Part shown: positions 35,301 to 45,800 of the stretch, piece after piece
Layout: every line of letters begins with the position of its first letter
Numbering within the stretch: position 1 is the stretch's first letter
Assembly (NCBI RefSeq): GCF_018320785.1
Contig: NC_054886.1
Span: forward strand, 9,609,207-9,673,206
Origin: Cheilinus undulatus
Lineage: Eukaryota; Chordata; Actinopteri; Labriformes; Labridae
Length of the DNA: 64,000 nucleotides
Reading direction: 5' to 3'
Made by a program: the position numbers and the translations under genes
Notes under the pieces: generated by a model
Seen by the model: only the letters and a program-made list of their open reading frames with translations
Told to the model about the DNA's origin: nothing
Database searches by the model: none

Positions 35301-38300
35301 AAAACACTGTCAGATGTGATAGAGTTTATCAAATGATCCCCAGCAGAGTTCGTGTTTTGCTGAAATCCTGCCGACAATGCCAGTTCCAAAAAATGTATCC
35401 TCTGTCCTCTTGTTCTGTTTCAAATCTACATTATTTTTATGATTGGTAGAATCAAAATGTACAGAACGTCATTATCTTCAGTCAGATTTTTAACTAAAAG
35501 AGTGAGAGCATGGTCCTAATTGCACAAATACCTACCTAGTTTGATTTATCCAATAAGCACGGGATTTTCCAACTGTTGCCAACACATTTGTGCAATTTGA
35601 TAATAAGTATAGAAGAGTTTTTTTCAAATTTCACAGGCATGAGACCAATCTGAGACCAATATAAACTTGTCTTAAAGGGGTAAAATATGTGACCTTTAAT
35701 TCAAAGTGACCATTTCTATGTCATATATTTTCTTAACTGAGGTCTTACAGTATCTCAGATATTTCCTAAACTTTCAAAGACAGAGAAATTCTTGATTTTT
35801 ATAAGCGTAAGAGAGCTTTCTTTTCATGGAGGCTGCCATAGGTTTCAGGTTTCAAATTTCACATTTTTCTAACTATGAAGTCAGACATTACTTTCACACC
35901 TGATATGAGAGCCTTTCAGAGTTGCCCAAGACCCTTTCCTCATCGGCCAAAGTCCACAGAATATAGATGAAGAAAAGTAGCTAAAACCACCAGTGGAGCT
36001 AGTAAATACCTCAGTAATCCATTTTACCTCTAACAAGGGAACATAAAACACTAAGGCTCACCTGACATGTTTGGTGTTGCCTCAGAGCTTCTCTGTAAAG
36101 GTGACATAAAAGACTGAGGGGAAAATTCACAAAGATTGCCTAACTTTAAGACTTTTATGGCTGCTAAACACGGGGAACTGAGACCAAAACAGACTTAATA
36201 ATCCTGAAACAGGCAATCAGGTGTACTCATGTTACTATCTAAAGGAATTTTAAGGTACTACCTTATTTTCTAGGTGGTAAAGCATGTCTATCTACAACAT
36301 CAGAACCAGTCATCTTTAAAATAGCAACATTTTCCCTTTTGCAGCCTAATAAAAACAGAATTTTGGGGATTAACAACCCAAACAGTGCAGCATAAAGGTG
36401 AAAATGTGAGCTTTACCCCACAGAGGCATTTATCACGACTCGAATACTCTGACTGGTTAAGGGTTAAAAACACCAGAGAGGGAGTATGAGCTGATTTATT
36501 TGCTGTGTAGACAGACTTAACTCGGTGCTGCCCTCTGCTGGTTAATAATGAAAACAAAGACGTGAAGTTTGTACTTACAGGCTGAGTTGAGTCCCAGTGG
36601 TCTGGGCCTCTGGGAGCTGCAGAGTCCAGGCTGAGCCGGGTCAGACCCTGGCTGTTTCCTGCTCTCACAGGGGACATGGACTGAGATCTGGAGACATGTG
36701 ACGGTGATCTGGTTCTGCTGAGTCTCTCTCTGTTCATCCTGATGCCTCGTCTCCTCTGAGGAGAGGACGTCCGCGGTCTGCTGGAGGGCTTCCTGCTCCT
36801 CTTCATCACCGGTCTCTGGAGATAGAAGAGAAAATAAAGATAACAGAAGAGAGGTTTTTTATCTGGCACTAGTCAGCCCCAGAATTACTAGTCAGTTTTC
36901 TGTTCAGTTTAAGCACCATTAATGAATCTTTACCAGGAGGACGTTGGGGTAAAAGTTGACATTTTCATCAGCTGAACACTCGATGATGGTTGTCTTAGTG
37001 GAAAACTCCAACCTGGGAGCAATTCCCTGGGAGGATGACAAATTAAAATATGAATATTAATAATATGAAACCTATGAGAACAGGTAGACGATGCCCTTGA
37101 GTCTCTTGAGGAGGGTTTGGACTTACAGGAAAGTGAGGGGCTCGAGTCATCAGAACCTCTCGATCCACTCCAGAGAAAGAAGGAACCAGTTTGGGTTCTG
37201 GGAACAAGAAACGTCGAGCATCTTCTTCAAAGCAGGCCAGAGTGTCGCCTCCTGTGATCAGAAAAAAATAAAATAAAATTCACTTGAATAATTTAGTATG
37301 AATAACATGAAACAAAACGAACAATAAAATATGATACAATATCCTTTTTCATAAATTGCTGCATTCATGCTCATGTCATGGAGGTGACCTGCATGTATGA
37401 ATGTTTTACTGAGACTGATTATCAATATGATTCCTGTTTCTCCTTTTTTAATCCATATTTCGGGCTATTTTTTTGCCTTTCTCAGAGAAAAAAAGACAAC
37501 GGCTAGAGTCAGAAACAGGGACAAGAGAGCTGGAGAGAGACTAGCAGGGAAGGAGCCACAGGCCAGACTTGAACTTGGGCTGCCTGCATAAATGGGATGG
37601 GACTTAACCACAAGGCCATCTGCACCCCATTTCTCTTCTTTTTTTAAAAATCTTTTTTGTCCCCTTTTGTTGGCAATAAAGCCATTAGAAATCAAAATGT
37701 GCAGCCCAATCCTGTTTGGTCCAGTCTGGCCTGATCTGATTTGTCTAATATATCTGAGTTATAAAATACAAGACAATTTATATGAGAAACTGACACGACA
37801 AGATGAAACAAGGCAAACTATAATAAGACACGTTGAGACAACATCACAATAACCGAGGAACAGAAAAGAGCATTGAATTCGTCTTCAAATACAAAAAGTA
37901 TTGAATGGATGAAGGTGAACTCTAGATACAATGTACCTTGAAACATGGAGGTATAGATGTTAAAATAAATGAATGATAATACTGACAATAAACAGCCTAA
38001 CCTGGAGGAATCAGCTGCACCAGATCAATTCTGATCGTCTCATCTGGGAAGAAAAGATATTAACATTACCAACTGTATTCTGTAACTGATGATGGTATGT
38101 AAATGATGTAAGATAGATTGTTTTACTCAGGGTGTTTGTGACCAAAAATGGCAACAACAGAAATAACAGTCAAAAAATACATTAATATAATTTTCAATTT
38201 TTTTTTAATTTTCCACCTTTTGGCATAATTTTTCAATCAGGATCAGACCTAAACAAATATTAATATATTTTGGGGAATTTAATCCTTTAAATGCAAGTTT

Positions 38301-40681
38301 AAGTACAAAAACCCTGATGGTTCTAATGTAAAAATATATATATGACAAATTAAATCTATTTTATATACTATACATGCAAAGTAAATTTCCTTGAAAGGAA
38401 TCATCACAGGCTTGAATATGTTTATAATGAGAAACAACTGAGTATTAGGCATGGATTTCTTTAATTTCAAGATTTTAATAAATAGTCAGACTTAGGGTGT
38501 TTGTGAACGAAAAAGGACATCCTACATAAAAAGAAACAAAAACCCTTCACATTAAACAAAAAATGCATCAATGTTTTGATCAAGATAAAACCTCATCATA
38601 AATATCAAATATAAATAATTTTTTAAGGGATGAATGCCAGTTTAAAGGCAAAACAACAACGTTATAACCTGACACGCCAGATGGATTTGTTTCACACATC
38701 CATCTGGAAAACCTTCAATACTAAGCGTTTGGGAAAGGGCAGAGGATTTGAAAAAAACTCGGACTGTGATTAGATGGACATTCTGTCTATCACATCTTGA
38801 CGGGCCAATCAGAAAAACAAAACATATGACGGCTATCGAGCTGCTCGTGCGCAGCTACCAAATAACGTGAACCATGGCGACTATAGACATGTCAGTACAT
38901 GACTTTTGTCATTTTTGAAAAGAAAACAACTCGCTGTTCTTTGTTCTTCTTTTAACAAAGAAATGTTGTCAAGTTCTGATAAAACTGGCTCTTTAGCAGC
39001 ATCCACTCTAAGCTCCCATAATTTCACCAGCCTCTTGTTGCTGCTTGTTCACGTCACGACTCCTCCACGCCTGAGAGTAATGCCCCTCGTCGCTGATTAG
39101 TCTTGTCACTTCCTAACCGAGCCAAAACGGTTCGGATGGGAGCTTTGCAAGATGGATTCGCCAGTGAAAAACAAGGAAACTGGCATATCCATCTGCTTTG
39201 CAAGGTTAACAATGTCAGTAACGTAGGGAAAAAAACAAATCAATTTTTTTGTCATATACTACATGAAAATTGGATTTTCTTGAAAGGGATTGCCTCTAAC
39301 CTGACAAGCCAGATGGATGTGTTTCACACATCTATGGGGAAAACCTCTCATAGACAGCGTTTGGGAAAGGGCAGAGTCTTTGAAAAAAAACTTGGAGGGT
39401 GATTGGGTGAACGTTCTATCTATCACATCTTTATGGGCTAATCAGAGTATCAAAATGCAAGTAGCCGCTACCGAGGTGCACCTACCGAGGAGTAAACTTC
39501 ATAGAGAACTGCATAACGCGAACCATGGCGACTGTAGACATGTCAGTACATGACTTTTGTCGTTCTTGAAAAGAAAACAACTCAGTGCTGTTCTTTGTTC
39601 TTCTTTTAATGTAGAAATGTTAAGTTCTGATTAAACTGGCACTTTAGCAGCATAAAATCAAAAATAAGCAAAAAGCCACAAAACAAACTTAATGTTCTCT
39701 AAGGATAAAATTCATGATTAAAATAAATCAAGATGTGAATACTGAGGCTTTTCAAATCTATCCTTTCTTCCAAGTTTCAACCTAAATTGTAAAAAAAAAA
39801 TATGTACAAATAAAACTGAGGAGAAAATTTATCATGTTTAAAATTCAAATAATTTTAGTTACTTACACTCAAGCATTACTGCGATGTCTCCTGGGTCAAC
39901 GGCATGTCTGAAAATCTACACAGAAACAAAAATGTTTTCATTTCATTGAAGATCCTCATTCTCATAACAATATTAGTAACTTTCATGTAAGTCAGCTTAG
40001 TTACTCCTGGAGAATGACAATAACTGGAGCTAAATAATTCATATTTAACCCATTTTCCACACTCAGATTATTCCAGCCTTACTGACCGTTGTCGATCATA
40101 GAGCATAAATAAAGACTGACCTTTTCAAACGTCATCTTCTCATGAAACAGCAAAGGGAAGACAGCAGGGAGACTCTCAGACTGACGGTACTGTCCCATGA
40201 AACACATACTGAGGTAGATATCATCTTTATCAGACAGGTGGACTCCAGGACAGGACACCTGCAGACATGTAGAGGAATATTTTAGTCAGAAGGAGCATCT
40301 TTACTGTCTTTACTGGCCTATAGGCTAAACTTGTAACGGGCTTATATTCCCACTCAGTAGCAACAGTAATTTAAAAGTTTTACATTTGGGAAGTTTTAAA
40401 CTAATCATATATATTTGGTATATTCTTCATATGTCTAATTGTTACCAATAAAGAACCTACAATATTATTCTGAATTTATAAATGTTTTTCTATCCATCGT
40501 TGCAGCTTGGTAAGACATCACAAAAATATAAAGGTTAAAAAATATTGTTTGGGTGGTAATCCTCTACACAGAGCTCAGTCTGCACTTTAACAGGACAGGT
40601 TAAAATAAAAACAGAGAAAACAACCAAACTTACCGCTCTGAACTTCAGCTCAACCACAACTTTCAGAGCTTTCCGGGACAT
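32335..40681 (-). CDS. spata6l: spata6l, spermatogenesis-associated protein 6-like
   Basis: Member of the SPATA6 family, whose founder helps build the sperm head-tail connecting piece. Exons, 5' to 3' on the minus strand: 40634-40681, 40121-40258, 39867-39915, 38002-38043, 37127-37251, 36934-37026, 36579-36815, 34706-34819, 34171-34265, 33871-33943 and 32335-32400. They join to 359 residues. The N-terminal SPATA6 domain is clear: KVVVELKFRA, CPGVHLSDKDDIYL, HAVDPGD, LVQLIPPG, FLFPEPKLVPS, DREVLMT, GIAPRLEFSTKT. Then comes an Arg/Ser-rich stretch and a conserved tail WEEVQERVRGLL. The call over spata6 rests on its place tail to tail with slc1a1, as in mammals. The exon 8 donor (CCT|GTAAAG) was chosen to keep frame; a nearer GTAGAA donor would shift it. 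The last exon is tentative. Confidence 0.88.
32735..33410 (-). mobile_element. Truncated Tc1-like transposon in spata6l intron 10
   Basis: The minus strand over 33012-33368 encodes a Tc1 transposase C-terminal part of about 118 residues, including HDNAPSHAA (second catalytic Asp), VWPPSSPDLNPIENLWS (catalytic Glu) and YEGGRKF. The N-terminal DNA-binding half and first catalytic Asp are missing. A terminal-like stretch (GGACTGTTCCAAATTATTAT) lies at 32784-32803. A short hAT-like end (AAGGTTGGGAACTACT) abuts at 33397-33412. Confidence 0.85.
36527..36541 (-). promoter_or_regulatory. CTCF-type motif (perfect core match, reverse)
   Basis: The minus strand reads CCAGCAGAGGGCAGC, a full match to CCASYAGRKGGCRSY, in a spata6l intron. 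Confidence 0.5.
37455..37690 (-). mobile_element. tRNA-derived SINE, reverse orientation
   Basis: Read on the minus strand it has a box B-like GTTCAAGTCTGGCC region and a body ending in TCTGAGAAAGGC. The plus strand shows AGGAGCCACAGGCCAGACTTG, which recurs with changes at 54411 and 56860. It sits in an intron of spata6l. Confidence 0.6.
38660..39665. repeat. Two direct copies of a ~345-bp element in spata6l intron 3
   Basis: Copy 1 (about 38665-39002) and copy 2 (about 39298-39652) share AACCTGACANGCCAGATGGAT, GCGTTTGGGAAAGGGCAGAG, CGAACCATGGCGACT-like, ACATGTCAGTACATGACTTTTGTC and CTGTTCTTTGTTCTTCTTTTAA. The start contains a small hairpin (CCAGATGGAT / ATCCATCTGG in copy 1). Between the copies, 39195-39219 carries CTGGCATATCCATCTGCTTTG, another inverted trace. 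It looks like a composite MITE; superfamily not assigned. Confidence 0.75.
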
Positions 40682-40794
40682 CTGGTTATATTTAAAGATT
40701 ATAAACGGACTACCGAGCTAACAGTATAACTTCAGTGCCATGTAGTTTAATTTTCTCTCGTTCAAAGCTACGGCTCACTGAGTCGCGCTGCCTT

Positions 40795-40808
40795 GTCACC
40801 ATGGTAAC
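40795..40808. promoter_or_regulatory. spata6l: X-box (RFX site) in the spata6l promoter
   Basis: GTCACCATGGTAAC is a perfect palindromic X-box (GTNRCC, two-base spacer, RGYAAC-type half). It lies 114 bp upstream of the spata6l ATG, the usual distance for RFX-driven ciliary and spermatid genes. RFX2/RFX3 control of spata6l is inferred. Confidence 0.8.
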
Positions 40809-40910
40809 TGCAACTTCCGGTTTTCGTTTCTCTCAGTAAAGATAGTTCTTCCGTATCCTCCCCTTTACCAGGCCTAATTTTCTATCTCGGGGTAAGGGAG
40901 CCAGCTTTTA

Positions 40911-41160
40911 TTGTCTATGGTAAATCTAACAGGATTCCCCGAACATAGTAGAAGTTTACCCCCAGAAACATCAGGTTCCTGTTTGCCTGAAACAAACATG
41001 GCGGCGTCGTTACAGGCCGTTAACACATTTATGGTTAATCATATTAAGTCAAAGCTTATCTTCTCATTTATATTTATGGAGTTCGTGTCTTTATCCCGCA
41101 AATACTTGGATAAGCTTTTATTTGCCGTGGTCTACCCCTTCGTTATTATTTAATGTCAAT
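40911..41160 (+). other. YY1-like motif and short unassigned frame divergent from spata6l
   Basis: AACATGGCGGC at 40995-41005 fits the YY1 core (AANATGGCGGC) placed over an ATG, as in many TATA-less vertebrate promoters. The ATG opens about 50 codons (MAASLQAVNTF...) to a stop near 41151. I know no protein with this sequence. It may be the first exon of a divergent non-coding or coding transcript, or simply part of the shared promoter. Confidence 0.3.
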
Positions 41161-41339
41161 TATCTGGCATTGTTTAAGCTGATTGGTTAAAATGATGCAT
41201 TTGTCTGTTTCCCACGAATACAACGGAACATATATATAACATATATATAATTAAGATGCCATAATAAACAGTCTTTGGTGATTAGATTAGTAGTACTTCT
41301 TGGCCATATTCTTGAAAGATATAACATTGGCTGTAGGCC

Positions 41340-41965
41340 ATTTGTTTTCATAAGTCACAATTTTGTAGAAGAAGTCAGAATTTTGAATTTGATCTCAGAA
41401 TTCAGAGGAAAATAATCTGGATTTTAAGGAATGAGTCAGAATTCAGAGATAAAAGTTAGAATTTTGAGGAAAAAGAAAGTCAAAACTGTGGAAGAAAGTC
41501 AGAATTTTGAGATTACAGTCTGAGGTTGAACTCAAAATTCAGAGTTTAAAGTCAGATTTCTGATTTTGAAAAGCAGGATTCTGAGAATAAAGTCAGTACT
41601 CTGATATCAAAGTCAGAATTCTGAGAAAAAAAAGTCATTATTCTGAGATCAAAGTCTGAGAACAAACTCAGAACCAAGATATTAAACTGAGTCTTCAGAT
41701 ATTTAAATTATAATTCTGAGAAAAAAAGCCCTAATTTAGAGATTAAACACGAAATTCAGACATTAAAGCGAGAATTCTGGGATCAAATTTAAAATTCTGA
41801 GATTATAGTCAGAATACTGAGGAAAAAAAAGCAGAATTTTAAGACAAAAGTCTGAGATTTAAGTCATAATTCAGAAGTAAAAGTAAGAATTCTGAGATTT
41901 AAATCTGAGATTTAAGTCAGTTTATAGGAAAAAAAGTAAAAATTCTGAGTATTCAATTTAGAATT
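41340..41965. repeat. AGTCAGAATTCTGAGAAA-type minisatellite
   Basis: About 30 degenerate copies of a 17-21-bp unit (AGTCAGAATTCTGAGAAA / GATTAAAGTCAGAATT) lie between spata6l and trmt10a. Strongly purine-biased on this strand. Confidence 0.85.
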
Positions 41966-42875
41966 TTTTTTTCTGTAATTTCCCATTTGGAAAGAAAGGT
42001 TTGACACACCCCAAAAAAGAAAGATTTCAGTGGCCCTTATCCTGCATGAGACAGGGCCTTAATGAAGCATTTCAAGTGTCAGTAAATAAAAAAAGAGTGT
42101 TAGAATTAAGCTTGGTATTGCCAACTGGTGTATTTTGGTTATATCCAAGTTAAGATCAGTTTTATTACTATTTCTTCTCTTGATCAAATTTAGTTGCTCA
42201 TATCATACATATATTTGATGTTAGTAGGAATGGTTTTGGCCCTTTTTTTCTTAAAGTGTTATGTTATCCTCAGTTTATGTTAAAATTGTCCATGTTCTCT
42301 TTAGGTAGATGAACCAGAGAGTGATTTCAGATCCGTGCTAATATCAGAAATCTGTTCACATCTTAAAATCTCACATTTATCCACAGTTTTACTTTTGTTT
42401 TTCTCCACAAACAAATAACCCTCTAACTAAATTATTCACTTGTTATTTAAAAAAAAAATTGATATTCCCCAGACTTCTTCATAAAGTTTTATATTCATTC
42501 ATTTTTATAATTTCATGTTAAAGAAAATATAGAAACCGTAATAATCACAGTCATTTGATCGTTTGAGCTTTTCTTTGAAATAAATCCTCCTGGAACCAGT
42601 CAAACATTTAAACTTTGGCAAAAATAAAGGAAAAAACAATCATGTTACACATCTAGATCTCAATTGTATGTTCATCTTTAACTTGAAACATAGGTAAAAG
42701 GTATATTTAAAGTAAAATATTATCCATAACAGGAGGAGGCACAAAGTAAAAATGTCAATAAATATCTTTTAAAAAAATCAACATCAGAACCAGAAGAGGC
42801 GTCTTTAACAGAAACATTCCTCCTTAGAGAGCAGCCTCAGCATCAATTAATCTAAACTGAACATGTCCATTTTAA
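41966..42875. other. trmt10a: Spacer and trmt10a 3' UTR
   Basis: AT-rich unique sequence downstream of the trmt10a stop. I see no other gene. Several AATAAA-like words occur on the minus strand, and I cannot say which one is used. Confidence 0.4.
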
Positions 42876-45800
42876 TTATGTTTTTGGCTCTTTCGCAGTT
42901 TGTTCTGCTGTATCATCGTCAGAATCAGAGCCGGAGTCTTCCTCTGCTTTCTCCTGAGTGTTTCCACCGTCCTGGTCAACGGCAACCGCTCCTTTCCTCT
43001 GAGGCAGCACGGTGAAGAAGGCGTCCTTCCAGCTACCTTTCTCCAAATACGCCAGGATGATCTCAAACACTGCAGGTGGGAGGATAAACAATATTCAACT
43101 ATGAGGTTTGGCACACACACCAGCAGGTGTGTTTGAAAACTATAGAATCTATAAAAATAATGTATCGTCACACTGGTAAGAACGAGGAACAACGATGTAG
43201 CTATGGTTGACAATTTCTCAATTTTTAGGTAATGTTTAATACCAGAATATCAAAAAATAACAATCACTGTAAATTCAATGATTGATGGTGACAAAAAGTA
43301 CTGAAACTGAAAAAAAGGAAACATGAGCAGTTTTCTCATTTTTTCATTTTGGACACAAAAAAATGGTAAAAAAAAAAAAACAACTGAAAAATTAGCCATT
43401 TTCTCTTTTTTTTCATTTTGTTCACAAAAATAGAAAAACAACCAACAAAACTGTAAAAAGGGGGTCCATTTTTTTTCTTCTGTTATTTTATTCTGTTTTT
43501 TGTTGTTGTTGTTTTAAGGAAATGCTTGAGGAAAAGGAAATCATGTGACGCATTGGGAGAGGTGAACATTTCAAAATAAAAGCTCTCATGTCAGTATTTT
43601 AGCCTATATAGCCATCCACTGTGTTTTATAGTATAATAATACACCTATTTGCTCTATAAAATATCAAAAATAATGTCAAAAGTAAAAGTAATCATGATTT
43701 AATGGACTATGTTAATATTAGGAAGAAATACATTAATAAGCCTGAACTTCTTGAGGTGTTTATCCATGTACACAGCAGGAGTCCCATTTTTAATTTATGA
43801 CTGTATTGTTTGGTGAAAAGGTTTATTTATTAGTGTGTGTAAACAATAAATAAGTAAATAAATAAAAAATTATGATAAGAGCAAAAACAAACAATTGCTT
43901 TAATAGCTAAATATTGGCTTGAATGCCTTAACTTTTGACATGAGGTCTTTTATTTTGAAATGTTCACCTTTCTCAATCAGTTACATGATTCCCTTTTCCT
44001 AAAAGACTTCTTTAAAAGAAGACGAGATAACGGCATTTGAAAAAAAACAGAAATTGGACCCCTCTTTGAAAATTTTAGCATTGTTTTCGTTATTTTGTGA
44101 CCAAAATGAAAAAATGAGAAAACGGCTTGTTCTTCCATTTTTTGTCAAAAAAAAAACAAAAAAACAACCAAACAAACAAGTAAATGAATAAATAAATGGA
44201 ATGCTTTTGTACAACAAACAGACAAAAAGGAAAAAAACCCTTCTTATAATGCTAGATTTCCTTAAAAACACTGATCATTATCAGCCTTACATAAGGGGTA
44301 AGATCTGAGTCCTTACCATGGTTGACTGCCAGTACTTTGCGACTGTTCATCTTGACAAAACTGCTCAGAGGAAGCTGAGCGTGTTCGATCCCCAGCTCCT
44401 TCGCTCTCTCAAATGTGATTCCCTGCAGGAACAAAGAGCAGGAATGAGCCTGCGGTGACCATAACCATCAGAGAATCCCAGCTGTAACAGAGACAAACCT
44501 TATGGTGGTTGTGGTCCACTAATCCTCCGATCACGTACGCCTTCTTTTGGTCCAGCTCCTCCAGCACGTTTGGAGAGTCTGACGTCAGATACACTAGATC
44601 CTCCTTTGCTACGAGGTCGCTGTAGTGCTCCGTTTTAATGTGGATGTCCTGCACACCACAGAAGAAAAACATCAGCTACATCAGAAAAGCACTCAGAGAG
44701 CACAGACCTCCGCCATTAGCCGTATCTCCCAATAGTGAAGAATCCTTTAAAAACATTCCTGGATCCAGACGGTGATCCGGATCACTCCCAAAATCTAAAT
44801 CACCGATTACTCCCTCCCTGGTGGGGTGGAGACACGGTGAGGCAAAGCATTGGCTTTGCTATGTGTGGAAGTCATGGCAGAAGGTGAATATTCCTCTATT
44901 CCTCCTAGCATTGTGAGTATCCTCGCTACAATTCGCTGTCTTTCTCTCCGTTACGCTCCGACTTGTCTCCTCGACCGAGGATGCGTCTTTCAAACTCTAT
45001 AAACTCCAAAACTTTGAATAAGTTACTCATGTCCGCCATCTCCTGGTGTAAAGTGGTAACAGCGCAGTCCTCCGCCATTAGCCCTATCTCCCAATAGTAC
45101 AGAATCCTTTAAAAAATTCCTGGATCCAGTCAGTGATCCTGATCAGTCCCAAAATCTAATCAGTTCTTCCTTATGCCATTTCTGACATTTCCTGAAAACG
45201 AACAAACCCACTCAATCACATAACCTCCTTGGTGGAGGTAACAACCTATGCAAGTTAATATTCTAACACATTGGTACAAGTAATTAAGGGAAATGATTTT
45301 CTAATAATCAGTGAAAAGAGTTGTTCTCACCTTCCAGTTCACCCATCCTTTGTCCTTCTCATCCATGCTCTGTTTCAGCTGTCCTCCGATGCTCGTCAGA
45401 TAAAACTGGAGATGTGAGAGGAGTCGTTAACATCAGAGATGATACTCCTTTAAAAATGGTCTGTATTTATTTATTTACCTGAACAGGATGTAAAGCTCGT
45501 CTGTTCTCAGCGTAACACCTCTGGATCTGTTTGTGAAGCTTTCGGACATCCTAAAAAAAAAACAGGAGACTGGTTAAATCAGTTCATGTCTCTCCTAGTT
45601 AACATGGTTACCTCTTCACTGATCTGTTTACCTTGATCAACATGAGGTCGTCAAAGCTGCAGTCCACCACCAGCCTGAGCGAGCTGGGTGTCACCTCCCT
45701 GCGTGGACGTTTCCTGAAGCTCTGAGCCTCTCCTCCCTCCTCTTCAGGGTTATTTTGCCTCTGCTGACGACGCTGCTGCTTCCTTTCTTTTCTTTTCTGC

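Noticed and set aside
42900-43136. Plus-strand frame opposite the last trmt10a exon
   Set aside because: Shadow of the real minus-strand coding exon.
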